Shown piece after piece: positions 24,755 to 34,025 of a DNA stretch of 40,368 bases. This stretch comes from CAZOSF01 sp964582415. Its GTDB lineage: Bacteria > Bacteroidota > Bacteroidia > Flavobacteriales > Flavobacteriaceae. The notes under the pieces were generated by a model. That model saw only the letters and a list, made by a program, of their open reading frames with translations, ran no database searches and was not told the DNA's origin. The DNA is taken from positions 1 through 40,368 of the forward strand of contig CAZOSF010000013.1 of NCBI GenBank assembly GCA_964582415.1, read 5' to 3'. Within the stretch, counting starts at the first letter, position 1, and each line of letters begins with the position of its first letter. The position numbers and the translations under genes were made by a program.

Positions 24755-27169
24755 TTATCGCAGTTTGGGATATTCCTGAGGATCTACCTCGTGCATCATA
24801 GCATATACTTTTTCAAATACATCTTCTACCGATGGCTTCGAAAAATAATCTCCGTCTGATGCATAAGCAGGGCGGTGCTCCTTAGCTGTTAAGGTCTGAG
24901 GTTTACTGTCTAGATAGCGATATCCATCCTGAGCATTTAGGATTTCTTCCATAATGTAGGCTGAAGCTCCTCCTGGAACGTCCTCGTCAATTACCAGCAA
25001 GCGATTGGTCTTCTGAAGGCTCTTTACCATATCGTGATTAAGATCCAAGGGCAATAAACTTTGAACGTCGATTATTTCAGCATCAATACCTACTTGAAGC
25101 AATTCTTTAGCAGCTTCTTCAACGATTCGCAAAGTACTTCCATAAGAGACCAAGGTAATGTCGGAACCTTGTTTCACGGTTTCCACAACGCCGATGGGCG
25201 TTCTGAACTCACCGAGGTTGGATGGCATTTTTTCTTTCAAGCGGTATCCATTCAAACACTCTACAATTAAGGCAGGTTCATCGCTTTCCATCAGGGTGTT
25301 GTAGAAACCAGCGGCCTTGGTCATGTTGCGTGGCACCAAGATATACATTCCTCTTAGCAGATGAACCAATCCACCCATTTGGGAACCACTGTGCCAAATT
25401 CCTTCCAATCGGTGTCCGCGTGTGCGAACAATCACAGGGGCTTTTTGTTTGCCCAAAGTACGATAACGCACCGTGGCCAAATCGTCACTCATGATTTGGA
25501 GGGCATAGAGTAAATAATCCAAATACTGAATTTCGGCAATAGGACGAAGTCCACGCATCGCCAAACCGATTCCTTGTCCTAAAATGGTGGCTTCACGAAT
25601 TCCTGTATCACTAATGCGTAGGTCTCCGTGCTTTTCCTGAAGACCTTCCAGCCCTTGGTTCACATCACCAATCTTACCACTATCTTCACCAAAAATTAGG
25701 GTATCGGGATGGTTGGTAAACAAGGTGTCAAAGTTATCCCTGAGGATGATTCTTCCATCTACCATTTCAGCATCTGGAGCGTAGGAGGGTTTAACCTCCT
25801 GTATCTTGGTCGCCTTGTTCTTATGTTCTGAATATAAATGCGTACTGTATTTTGGGGTGATTAACTCGAAGAAATTATTGACCCAGTCCTGTAATTGTTT
25901 TTTTTCAGGGGTATTTTCTGCTACCACAAGGTGTAGTACTTTACGTGCCCTTGAAATGATATCTTTTCGAAGTGGTTCCTTTTCAGCGGCCAGTTCTTCC
26001 TTTATACGATCGATAAATTGCTTATTCGGACTGGTTTCAGCTATATTGCCAATAAGGGTAAGTGCCTCTCTCTGTTCCTGCTTGTGAGGTGCAAGGAACG
26101 AAGCCCATTGTTTATTTTTCCCTTCTCGAACTTTTTTCTTAATCGATTTTTCCAGTTCGCTCAGTTCCTCATCACTGGCAATATTACTCTCAATGATCCA
26201 ATTCCGCATTTTAACGTTGCAATCGTACTCACGTTCCCATTCTAAGCGTTCTGGACTTTTATAACGTTCGTGGGATCCGCTGGTTGAATGTCCTTGAGGT
26301 TGGGTGACTTCAGTAACGTGAATGATGACAGGAACATGTTCTTCCCGAGCAATTTTCCCAGCTTTTTGATAGGTCTCTACCAATGATGGGTAATCCCAGC
26401 CTTTCACACGAAAAATTTCATAGCCTGGCTTATCTTCCGTTCTTTGAAATCCGCTTAAGATTTCGGAAATATCTTCCTTGGTGGTTTGGTGTTTTGCATG
26501 TACAGAAATGCCATATTCATCATCCCAAATTGAAATTACCATGGGTACCTGCATTACCCCAGCAGCATTCACGGTTTCCCAAAATAGCCCTTCACTTGTA
26601 CTTGCATTTCCAATAGTTCCCCAAGCCACTTCATTTCCATCGATGGAAAACTGGTTTAGGGAATTCATTTCCTCTACATTTCGAAAGAGTTTGGACGCTT
26701 GTGCCAATCCTAATAGTCGAGGCATTTGTCCTGCGGTAGGAGAAATGTCTGGACTGCTGTTTTTTTGTTTTGTAAGGTCCTTCCAAGAACCATCCTCGTT
26801 AAGACTATGGGTCATAAAATGACCACCCATTTGTCTTCCTGCACTCATAGGATCGGCTTCAATTGAGGTATGGGCATAAAGACCGGCAAAGAAGTGTTCA
26901 ACACTCAAAAGATCCAATGCCATCATAAAAGTCTGATCGCGATAATAACCGCTCCTCCAATCGCCATCTTGAAAGGCTTTCGCCCATGCCAATTGGGGCA
27001 CTTCCTTTCCATCCCCAAAGATGCCAAACTTGGCTTTTCCCGTAAGAACTTCCCTTCTTCCCAACAAACTACATTCCCTACTGGTTACAGCAACGGAATA
27101 GTCTCGAATAACTTCCGCCTTGAAATCTTCAAAAGAGAGCGTTTTGTTGGTATTTGGGTTTGTTTGCAT
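24755..27169 (-). CDS. Fused E1 (alpha plus beta) of a 2-oxoacid dehydrogenase complex
   Basis: About 804 residues from ATG 27169; a GTG two codons earlier is less likely. The N-terminal half is the E1-alpha ThDP domain (YYRDQTFMMALDLLS, GGHFMTHSLN, GNASTSEGLFWETVNAAG, WDDEYGISV). The C-terminal half is E1-beta (LIFGEDSGKIGDVNQGLEGLQEKHG, AEIQYLDYLLYALQ, SLLPLD, LLVIDEDVPGGASAYI). In most bacteria these are two genes. The enzyme decarboxylates a 2-oxo acid and passes the acyl group to E2 lipoate; branched-chain oxo acids are likely from the pattern, but pyruvate cannot be excluded. No E2 or E3 gene is near. A good promoter precedes it. Confidence 0.9.
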   Translation of the reverse strand: MQTNPNTNKTLSFEDFKAEVIRDYSVAVTSRECSLLGRREVLTGKAKFGIFGDGKEVPQLAWAKAFQDGDWRSGYYRDQTFMMALDLLSVEHFFAGLYAHTSIEADPMSAGRQMGGHFMTHSLNEDGSWKDLTKQKNSSPDISPTAGQMPRLLGLAQASKLFRNVEEMNSLNQFSIDGNEVAWGTIGNASTSEGLFWETVNAAGVMQVPMVISIWDDEYGISVHAKHQTTKEDISEILSGFQRTEDKPGYEIFRVKGWDYPSLVETYQKAGKIAREEHVPVIIHVTEVTQPQGHSTSGSHERYKSPERLEWEREYDCNVKMRNWIIESNIASDEELSELEKSIKKKVREGKNKQWASFLAPHKQEQREALTLIGNIAETSPNKQFIDRIKEELAAEKEPLRKDIISRARKVLHLVVAENTPEKKQLQDWVNNFFELITPKYSTHLYSEHKNKATKIQEVKPSYAPDAEMVDGRIILRDNFDTLFTNHPDTLIFGEDSGKIGDVNQGLEGLQEKHGDLRISDTGIREATILGQGIGLAMRGLRPIAEIQYLDYLLYALQIMSDDLATVRYRTLGKQKAPVIVRTRGHRLEGIWHSGSQMGGLVHLLRGMYILVPRNMTKAAGFYNTLMESDEPALIVECLNGYRLKEKMPSNLGEFRTPIGVVETVKQGSDITLVSYGSTLRIVEEAAKELLQVGIDAEIIDVQSLLPLDLNHDMVKSLQKTNRLLVIDEDVPGGASAYIMEEILNAQDGYRYLDSKPQTLTAKEHRPAYASDGDYFSKPSVEDVFEKVYAMMHEVDPQEYPKLR

Positions 27170-27190
27170 AGACACCAGGTTTTAACGTGG

Positions 27191-27221
27191 CAAAAATAAA
27201 GAAAAAACCAATGCGGAGCAA
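27191..27221 (-). promoter_or_regulatory. Bacteroidetes-type promoter of the fused E1 gene
   Basis: On the minus strand TTG (27221-27219) and TATTTTTG (27198-27191) match the -33 and -7 elements, with 20 bases between them. The ATG at 27169 follows 21 bases after the box. This also favours ATG 27169 over the GTG at 27175. Confidence 0.65.
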
Positions 27222-27263
27222 TGGCTCTTTTTTACGGATTTATTAACAAAATGGCTTAAAAAT

Positions 27264-27491
27264 TTAATTTTTTTCAGATTTCGACTTGAATACCATTAAA
27301 ACCCTGCGAATGAGTAAAAGAAATGGAAGTCCGTGGAAAAGCAAATCCAAATAGTCCAATAACTTCATGTCTACAGCCCCTCCTGCAATCCATCGAATTT
27401 TTCCCACTAAGTGGGGTTCAGGAAAATAGGGGGCTAGCCCTACCGTTAAACAGATCAAAATGATAATCCGCCAATCGTTGAATATTTTCAT
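27264..27491 (-). CDS. Small conserved membrane protein, unknown function
   Basis: 75 residues with two hydrophobic stretches: WRIIILICLTVGLAPYFP near residues 7-24 and LDLLFHGLPFLLLIRRVLMVF near 48-68. A basic tail follows (KSKSEKN). It resembles small flavobacterial membrane proteins I have seen but cannot name. It starts 1 base after the stop of the M1-like gene, so it is co-transcribed with it. Confidence 0.65.
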   Translation of the reverse strand: MKIFNDWRIIILICLTVGLAPYFPEPHLVGKIRWIAGGAVDMKLLDYLDLLFHGLPFLLLIRRVLMVFKSKSEKN

Positions 27492-27492
27492 G

Positions 27493-30315
27493 TCAATACC
27501 ATTCTCGAGTGAATAATCCGAATAATGTCTTCAAATCCAAAGTTACAATAAATCGCACACGTGTATCATACCCTTCCAAACCGGGTTCCCAACCTAGATT
27601 GGAGTACAGCGGAAAGTAAATTTCAAAGTAATCGGCTACCAAACTAGCCCTCACACCCGCGTCATAAACAACCTTTGCGTTGTACCCGGTATTCTTTACC
27701 ATACCCAAATCGGCATATACAAATACCCATTTCCAAATGTTCGAGCTAGCGTTCAACGTCATGATCCATTCATTGGCAAAGGCGGGTTCCAGTTTCGATT
27801 TAAATCCTCCTTCAGCAATGATCAGCTGCTGACTAAAGAGCCCTTGGCTTTCGCTACGACCATAGTAATTATAATCGAATAGATAATCTGTTGGTCGGTC
27901 TAACGCAAAACTGAAGAAATCGTCGTTCGTTTCGGTATCATTCCTTAAAAACAAACCTCCAAAAAATCGAATATTGACTTGCCGGTTGCTCAGGAATAAT
28001 TTGCGGTACTCAAACTGGGCTGAAAATTTTGTAAACCGTTTGGCGATCTGAAAATCGAAGGTAGAACGATAATAATCGATCAAATTATTATCAGAAAATA
28101 CATACTGACCATTAACAATATTATAATTAGGCTCTTCGGAGGGGTTTTCAGGATTCTCATCCCGGGTAACGGTTACCGAACGCAGATTGATAAAGTGACG
28201 TCGGTTTTTACGTAAATCGGTTTTATCTCTAAATGCAAAGACAACAAAGGGAGAGAGTCGTTTGTAAAAGAGATCCGAATCATACGAAAAATAATTTCCT
28301 GAAATACCATAGCGTACATAATACAAATTGCTGTCTTCTTGTAGATCGGTATAGGTCAAGGATCCTTTACCCACAATGGTTTTCGACCGAAAACCATACA
28401 TGGGTTCTAAGCGATAATGGAATCCCTTTGGAAGAAAACTTTTATTGTAAACCTTGGGTCCTAAACTAAAACCATCATAGAGGTTATAGCTAAATACGGG
28501 CATGAAAAATACTTGGTTGTACCTCGGGTCTTCGATATCCTTGAACAATCGGAACTGTAGGGGTCTGTTGAATAGCCCTTCAACCTTCTTGAAGTTATTT
28601 CTTCGATTGTATTCTGGTATGACCCCTTCATAATTGAGGGAAAGACGTCGTATACCCTCCCTTGGAATAGTTATGGTTCTTGTGGTATCTATAGGATCCA
28701 GCCAGGTTTTGTAAACAATTTGCTTTTTGTTTACCCCGTACAATGAAACCGGCAGGGTGTTATTGCGATTGTTTTTTACAGTAACTACCAAGGAGTCATC
28801 GTGCTTTACAACCGATTGAATTTTAAAATCGATTGTGGTACGTTTTTTAGCGTAGTCTTCAAAATACCAGTTTATTGGTAAATCGGTGACGCCCTCAAGA
28901 ATGCCTTCAAAATCTTCGGGTGTGGATGGTTTTAGTTGAAACTGTTGATAATAGTCTCTGATGGCCCTATCAAGCGCTTCCTTACCGATATAATCTCCCA
29001 TATATTCCAATCCCGCTCCAGCATAATAGTCGTTGGCGATGTTTTTATTGAATTTGAGTAGGGAATCTTTTGGGGTTACCAAGGGTTGATGTAAATTGTT
29101 CCTAGCCATATTCAGATATAGGAAAGGATATTGGTCGTTGAAATTCAGCTCACTGGCATGAGACCATCTCACTATAAACATATTGCTCAAATCTCCCAAG
29201 ATTTTGGTATTGGGATAATAGCTATCAACATAGTCGATCATCAACTGAATTTGAAGCGCCCCATGCAGCCAATAGTCTTTTCTGGGGTTGATAGGAAGGG
29301 TGTTTTCTAAAAATTCCCGGGTGATGGTCTTTAATAATTCCATGTCCATTTCGAACCCATTAGGAAAAGGACTTATAAAATCGGGAAGCTGATTGAGACC
29401 GTAGACGGGACTGTTCCTGTAATCGGCATCACTTATAACCATTTTATCGAATGGATAGGGACCTAATTTTTCTTCCAGAAAACGGGTAATTCGATCTACC
29501 TGAAGTGCCTTAATGTAAGGAGTTACTTTCTTATCTCGTATATCGGTGATTACCTCAAATTGATCGGTTTCAATACTTTGGAACCCCAATGTTCTGTCCA
29601 AATATATCGGCGCCTGCATCCTATTGGAACCCTTTAAATGAACGACTTTACTGCCTTCTGATACTTGCTCGAATTGTTGGTCGAGATCACTTACCAATCG
29701 ATAGTCTTCAGGGAAATGGAAGGTAACATCCAATTCCGACGGTAGCATGAAAAAGTCGTCGGTATTTTTGTTACTGTAATATTGCCATCCCCCGTCATAC
29801 ACGGCGGGCGCTATAAACCAATAGCGTAACTTATAATCTCCAGAGGGGTTTACACCATAGCGAGTGAATTTGTCCTCTGGTACCTTCACCACGTAATCCA
29901 AGACGAATTCTACGGATTCACCCGGGTAAAGGGGGGATTGCAATGGAAGTTTGATGATATCCAATTCTCCACCTCGCTCCCATAAAATAGCACTCCCATT
30001 TTTATAGGTGATTTTTTGAATTTTATTTCCCCCTCTATTATCGTTCTTTTCAAAATGGAAGGAACTATCGAAATTTTCTGCAAACCGCCGAGCTAAAGGA
30101 GTTGTTTTACTGGAGAAGCTGTTGGCCCAATCGGTAAGGTAAATGGTTTTTAGAGTATCCTTGGAAGTGTTTTCAAAACGCAGCAGTTGATGAATTTCTA
30201 TGTTTCGGTCTTCGGGATGTAAATAGGCATCCAGACTCATGGAATGTTGACCAAACACCAATGAGGATAAGGAAAAGCTAACTATGAAAACGAGAAGATA
30301 CCTCAAACTAGTCAT
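27493..30315 (-). CDS. Degenerate M1-peptidase-like domain fused to an outer-membrane beta-barrel
   Basis: 940 residues with a signal peptide (SLRYLLVFIVSFSLSSLVFGQ). Residues 25-500 follow the M1 aminopeptidase plan: a beta domain (DRNIEIHQLLRFENTSKDTL, PGESVEFVLDYVV, YWFIAPAVYDGGWQYYSN), then the catalytic region. However, the zinc motif HExxH(18)E is lost (ITREFLENT at 331-339, WLHGALQ at 349-355 in place of WLNEGFA) and so is GxMEN (YGLNQLP near 305). From about residue 590 the sequence turns into alternating aromatic strands and ends in a terminal aromatic (GLFTREWY), as in outer-membrane barrels. It therefore looks like a non-catalytic binding domain tethered to a barrel. Role unknown. 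Confidence 0.75.
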   Translation of the reverse strand: MTSLRYLLVFIVSFSLSSLVFGQHSMSLDAYLHPEDRNIEIHQLLRFENTSKDTLKTIYLTDWANSFSSKTTPLARRFAENFDSSFHFEKNDNRGGNKIQKITYKNGSAILWERGGELDIIKLPLQSPLYPGESVEFVLDYVVKVPEDKFTRYGVNPSGDYKLRYWFIAPAVYDGGWQYYSNKNTDDFFMLPSELDVTFHFPEDYRLVSDLDQQFEQVSEGSKVVHLKGSNRMQAPIYLDRTLGFQSIETDQFEVITDIRDKKVTPYIKALQVDRITRFLEEKLGPYPFDKMVISDADYRNSPVYGLNQLPDFISPFPNGFEMDMELLKTITREFLENTLPINPRKDYWLHGALQIQLMIDYVDSYYPNTKILGDLSNMFIVRWSHASELNFNDQYPFLYLNMARNNLHQPLVTPKDSLLKFNKNIANDYYAGAGLEYMGDYIGKEALDRAIRDYYQQFQLKPSTPEDFEGILEGVTDLPINWYFEDYAKKRTTIDFKIQSVVKHDDSLVVTVKNNRNNTLPVSLYGVNKKQIVYKTWLDPIDTTRTITIPREGIRRLSLNYEGVIPEYNRRNNFKKVEGLFNRPLQFRLFKDIEDPRYNQVFFMPVFSYNLYDGFSLGPKVYNKSFLPKGFHYRLEPMYGFRSKTIVGKGSLTYTDLQEDSNLYYVRYGISGNYFSYDSDLFYKRLSPFVVFAFRDKTDLRKNRRHFINLRSVTVTRDENPENPSEEPNYNIVNGQYVFSDNNLIDYYRSTFDFQIAKRFTKFSAQFEYRKLFLSNRQVNIRFFGGLFLRNDTETNDDFFSFALDRPTDYLFDYNYYGRSESQGLFSQQLIIAEGGFKSKLEPAFANEWIMTLNASSNIWKWVFVYADLGMVKNTGYNAKVVYDAGVRASLVADYFEIYFPLYSNLGWEPGLEGYDTRVRFIVTLDLKTLFGLFTREWY

Positions 30316-30416
30316 TCAAATTTAAAAGGTATTTCAGCACTATTGTATACTTGTTGGCTATCATTAATTATGAAACATCCCGAGTTAGGAATTCCCTACT
30401 TTCGTAAGTGACTTTG

Positions 30417-31103
30417 TTAGAAATTCGGACTTAAATTATATTTCTCATAGAAAGTATCTAGGATGTTCAAAACTTCATCTTCATGATCTACCAATGAGAT
30501 AAGATCGATATCCTCGGGACTGATATTTCCTGCTTCCAATAGGGTGTTCTTAATCCAGTCGATTAGGCCTCCCCAAAACTCACTTCCCACTAAAATAAGC
30601 GGAAAAGGGTCGATTTTATGTGTTTGAATAAGGGTCAATGCCTCAAAAAATTCATCCAAAGTTCCAAATCCCCCGGGCATAACAACAAATCCCTGAGAAT
30701 ATTTAACGAACATCACTTTCCTTACGAAGAAGTAATCGAAATCGATGCTTTTATCACTATCGATGTAAGGGTTGTCATGCTGTTCAAAAGGTAAGTCGAT
30801 GTTGAGTCCGACCGAAGTCCCTCCTGCCAAATGCGCCCCTCTATTTCCTGCTTCCATAATACCGGGGCCGCCTCCGGTGATTATACCGTACCCATGCTCT
30901 GTTATTTTCTGGGAAATACGTTGGGCCAGTTGGTAGTATTTATGATTGGGCTTTGTACGGGCAGAACCGAAAATAGAAACACATGGGCCAATTCTACTCA
31001 GTTTTTCGTACCCTTCAACAAATTCCCCCATGATTTTAAAAATCGCCCAGGAATCATTTGTTTTAATTTCATTCCAGTTCTTATGTCTTTTTTCGTTTCT
31101 CAT
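30417..31103 (-). CDS. LOG-family / TIGR00730 Rossmann-fold protein
   Basis: 228 residues from ATG 31103, 13 bases after the uvrA stop; a longer frame to 31235 would run inside uvrA and is unlikely. Motifs are CVSIFGSART, GGGPGIMEAGNRGA and VMPGGFGTLDEFFEALTLIQ. PGGxGTxxE is the signature of cytokinin-type nucleotide phosphoribohydrolases, often mis-named lysine decarboxylase. It probably cleaves nucleoside monophosphates such as AMP. Co-transcribed with uvrA. Confidence 0.85.
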   Translation of the reverse strand: MRNEKRHKNWNEIKTNDSWAIFKIMGEFVEGYEKLSRIGPCVSIFGSARTKPNHKYYQLAQRISQKITEHGYGIITGGGPGIMEAGNRGAHLAGGTSVGLNIDLPFEQHDNPYIDSDKSIDFDYFFVRKVMFVKYSQGFVVMPGGFGTLDEFFEALTLIQTHKIDPFPLILVGSEFWGGLIDWIKNTLLEAGNISPEDIDLISLVDHEDEVLNILDTFYEKYNLSPNF

Positions 31104-31116
31104 CAGGCACTCTTTC

Positions 31117-33951
31117 TTACGAATGTAACTCTTTTTTAAGGAAAACGGCGGTATGGCTCTTTTTGTTTTGGACCAGCTCTTCCGGTGTTCCTTCACCGAT
31201 AACCTTTCCACCAGCTTTTCCTCCTTCAGGACCAATATCGATTATGTAATCGACCGTTTTGATTACGTCCAAGTTGTGTTCAATGATCACAACGGTGTTT
31301 CCTTTATCCACCAATTTATTGAGCACCAATAGAAGCACCCGAATGTCTTCAAAGTGCAATCCCGTGGTAGGCTCATCGAGAATGTAAAAGGTATTTCCAG
31401 TATCCCGCTTCGATAATTCTGTAGCCAATTTAATTCGCTGGGCTTCTCCGCCGGAAAGGGTGGTAGATTGTTGCCCTAATGTGATATACCCCAGCCCCAC
31501 ATCTTGGATAGTTTTTAATTTTCGATAAATTTTTGGTATATGTTCAAAAAACTCACAGGCTTCGTCAATGGTCATTTCCAGCACATCGTAGATGGATTTC
31601 CCTTTATATCGAATCTCTAAAGTTTCCCTGTTGAATCGTTTTCCTTGACAGGTTTCGCATTCTACATAAACATCGGGAAGGAAGTTCATTTCAATGACCT
31701 TCAATCCACCACCTTGACAGGTTTCACAGCGCCCCCCCTTCACGTTGAAACTGAATCTGCCTGGTTTGTAACCACGAATCATGGCCTCGGGCACCTTGGC
31801 AAACAAACTCCTTATTTCCGAAAAAACTCCAGTGTACGTTGCTGGATTCGAACGGGGTGTTCTTCCTATCGGACTCTGGTTAATGTCGATTACCTTGTCG
31901 ATATGCTCCAACCCCTCGATAGCCTGATATTCCATAGGGCGTTTTACTCCATTAAAAAAGTGGGCGTTCAGAATGGGGTAGAGGGTCTCGTTGATCAATG
32001 TAGATTTACCGCTTCCGGAAACCCCAGTCACCCCGATCATTGTTCCCAATGGAAAATGAACGGTCACATTTTTTAGGTTATTTCCTTTAGCTCCTTTTAA
32101 CGTTAGGGTTTTCCCATTTCCCGTTCTGCGTTTCTTGGGAAGGGCAATTTCCTTGGTTCCGTTAAGATAGTCGGCGGTTAAGGTGTGCTGTTGTTTGATT
32201 TCGGAAGGGGTTCCCGTGGAAACGATTTCACCACCATGTTTTCCTGCAGCAGGACCGATGTCGATAATAAAATCTGCCTTTTCGATCATGTCCTTATCAT
32301 GCTCTACAACGATGACCGAATTTCCAATCTCCTTGAGTTTAATCAGGGATTCGATGAGCTTGGCATTGTCCCTTTGATGGAGTCCGATACTTGGTTCGTC
32401 CAATATATAGAGAACACCTACCAATTGAGATCCGATTTGAGTGGCAAGACGAATGCGCTGCGCTTCACCTCCGGACAAGGATTTCGAACTTCTATTCAGT
32501 GTTAGGTAGGTAAGACCAACATCTACCAAAAATCCAAGACGGGCGGTAACTTCTTTAATAATTTCGGCGGCGATTTTTACCTGGTTTTCAGAGAGATAAT
32601 TTTTTAAATCATCGAACCACTCATGCAGTTCTTGAATATCCATGTCCGCCAGTTCGGCAATATTTTTACCATTAACCTTGAAATACAAGGATTCTTTCCG
32701 CAATCGACTGCCATTGCATTCAGGGCAATCTTTCCGATCCATATAATCCTTGGCCCACCTTCGAAGGGATTTTGATTCATCCGCTTCGTATGTATTTTGG
32801 ATGAAGGTGGCCACGCCCTCAAAATCTATTTTATAACTACGAGTAATGCCCAGCGTTTTGGACACCACCTCAAAGGTTTCGTTCGTACCATGGAAAATCA
32901 CTTCTTTCGCTTCTTCTGGAATATCCGAAAAGGCATCACTTAAGCTAAAATTGTAGCGCTGGGCGATTAGTTCCAGCTGCTTAAATACCCAATTGTCCTT
33001 TTGAGGTCCTTGCGGCGCTAAGGCACCTTGTTTGATGGAAATTTTTGGATTGGGAACGATTTTTTCCAAATTCACCTCATGGATCCTTCCCAATCCCTTG
33101 CAATAAGGGCACATGCCTTTGGGTGAATTGAACGAAAAGTTGTTCGGTTCCGGATTTGGATAGGAGATACCTGTAGTCGGACACATCAATGACCTGCTGA
33201 AGTAACGAACTTCTTGGGTTTCATTATCCAAAACCATCATGACGTCGTCCCCATGATACATGGCCGTAAGAATGGTTTCCGTAAGACGGCGGTTTTCATC
33301 ACTACTGGGACTAATCTTAAGACGATCGATAACGGTTTCTATGTCGTGTGTTTTATAGCGATCTACCCGCATCCCTTTCTGGATATCCATAATTTCCCCA
33401 TCAACCCGAACTTTAACGAATCCTTGTTTTCCTATTTGCTCGAAAAGTTCTCGATAATGACCTTTCCGGGATCGAATGATGGGAGCCAGAATAGTTACCT
33501 TCTTACCATCAAAATCTTTCAAGATGAGTTCCTTGATTTGCTCGTCGCTGTAACTCACCATTTTTTCACCTGTTTCGTAGCTGTAAGCTTCGCTGGCACG
33601 CGCAAATAGAAGTCGGAGAAAGTCGTAGATTTCTGTGATGGTTCCCACGGTAGAACGGGGACTTCTGCTTGTGGTTTTTTGTTCTATGGCAATGACGGGG
33701 GAGAGGCCATCGATTTTATCAACATCGGGACGCTCCAAACTACCCAAAAATTGTCGGGCATAGGCGGAGAAGGTTTCGATATAACGACGTTGTCCTTCGG
33801 CATAGATGGTATCGAATGCCAAGGAGGACTTACCACTTCCCGAAAGCCCCGTTATTACTACCAATTCCTCACGAGGAATGGCAATATCTATGTTTTTCAA
33901 ATTGTGGACTCTAGCCCCTAAAACCTCGATGAGATCCTCCGTTTTTGCCAT
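31117..33951 (-). CDS. uvrA: Excinuclease ABC subunit A
   Basis: 944 residues from ATG 33951. A TTG start three codons earlier would lie inside the -7 promoter box, so it is rejected. Two ABC modules are visible: Walker A GLSGSGKSSLAFDTIYAEGQ and GVSGSGKSTLINETL; signatures LSGGEAQRIRLATQIG and LSGGEAQRIKLATEL; zinc modules CPYCKGLG, CPECNGSR and CETCQGGG ... CETCQGK. It is the DNA-damage sensor of nucleotide excision repair, a dimer that loads UvrB. Length is normal. Confidence 0.97.
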   Translation of the reverse strand: MAKTEDLIEVLGARVHNLKNIDIAIPREELVVITGLSGSGKSSLAFDTIYAEGQRRYIETFSAYARQFLGSLERPDVDKIDGLSPVIAIEQKTTSRSPRSTVGTITEIYDFLRLLFARASEAYSYETGEKMVSYSDEQIKELILKDFDGKKVTILAPIIRSRKGHYRELFEQIGKQGFVKVRVDGEIMDIQKGMRVDRYKTHDIETVIDRLKISPSSDENRRLTETILTAMYHGDDVMMVLDNETQEVRYFSRSLMCPTTGISYPNPEPNNFSFNSPKGMCPYCKGLGRIHEVNLEKIVPNPKISIKQGALAPQGPQKDNWVFKQLELIAQRYNFSLSDAFSDIPEEAKEVIFHGTNETFEVVSKTLGITRSYKIDFEGVATFIQNTYEADESKSLRRWAKDYMDRKDCPECNGSRLRKESLYFKVNGKNIAELADMDIQELHEWFDDLKNYLSENQVKIAAEIIKEVTARLGFLVDVGLTYLTLNRSSKSLSGGEAQRIRLATQIGSQLVGVLYILDEPSIGLHQRDNAKLIESLIKLKEIGNSVIVVEHDKDMIEKADFIIDIGPAAGKHGGEIVSTGTPSEIKQQHTLTADYLNGTKEIALPKKRRTGNGKTLTLKGAKGNNLKNVTVHFPLGTMIGVTGVSGSGKSTLINETLYPILNAHFFNGVKRPMEYQAIEGLEHIDKVIDINQSPIGRTPRSNPATYTGVFSEIRSLFAKVPEAMIRGYKPGRFSFNVKGGRCETCQGGGLKVIEMNFLPDVYVECETCQGKRFNRETLEIRYKGKSIYDVLEMTIDEACEFFEHIPKIYRKLKTIQDVGLGYITLGQQSTTLSGGEAQRIKLATELSKRDTGNTFYILDEPTTGLHFEDIRVLLLVLNKLVDKGNTVVIIEHNLDVIKTVDYIIDIGPEGGKAGGKVIGEGTPEELVQNKKSHTAVFLKKELHS

Positions 33952-33957
33952 AGTGGG

Positions 33958-33965
33958 CAAAGGTA
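33958..33965 (-). promoter_or_regulatory. Promoter -7 box TACCTTTG touching the uvrA start
   Basis: On the minus strand TACCTTTG (33965-33958) matches TAnnTTTG and ends 6 bases before the ATG at 33951, so the mRNA would carry only 2-3 untranslated bases. Confidence 0.5.
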
Positions 33966-34025
33966 CTCAAATCCCATTAAAATTAATAATGTGTGTTTAC
34001 CCAAAAATGGTTAAATCGGATGCCT

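Noticed and set aside
31104..31235. N-terminal extension of the LOG-family protein
   Set aside because: It lies inside the uvrA C-terminus and does not resemble the family; ATG 31103 after the uvrA stop fits better.
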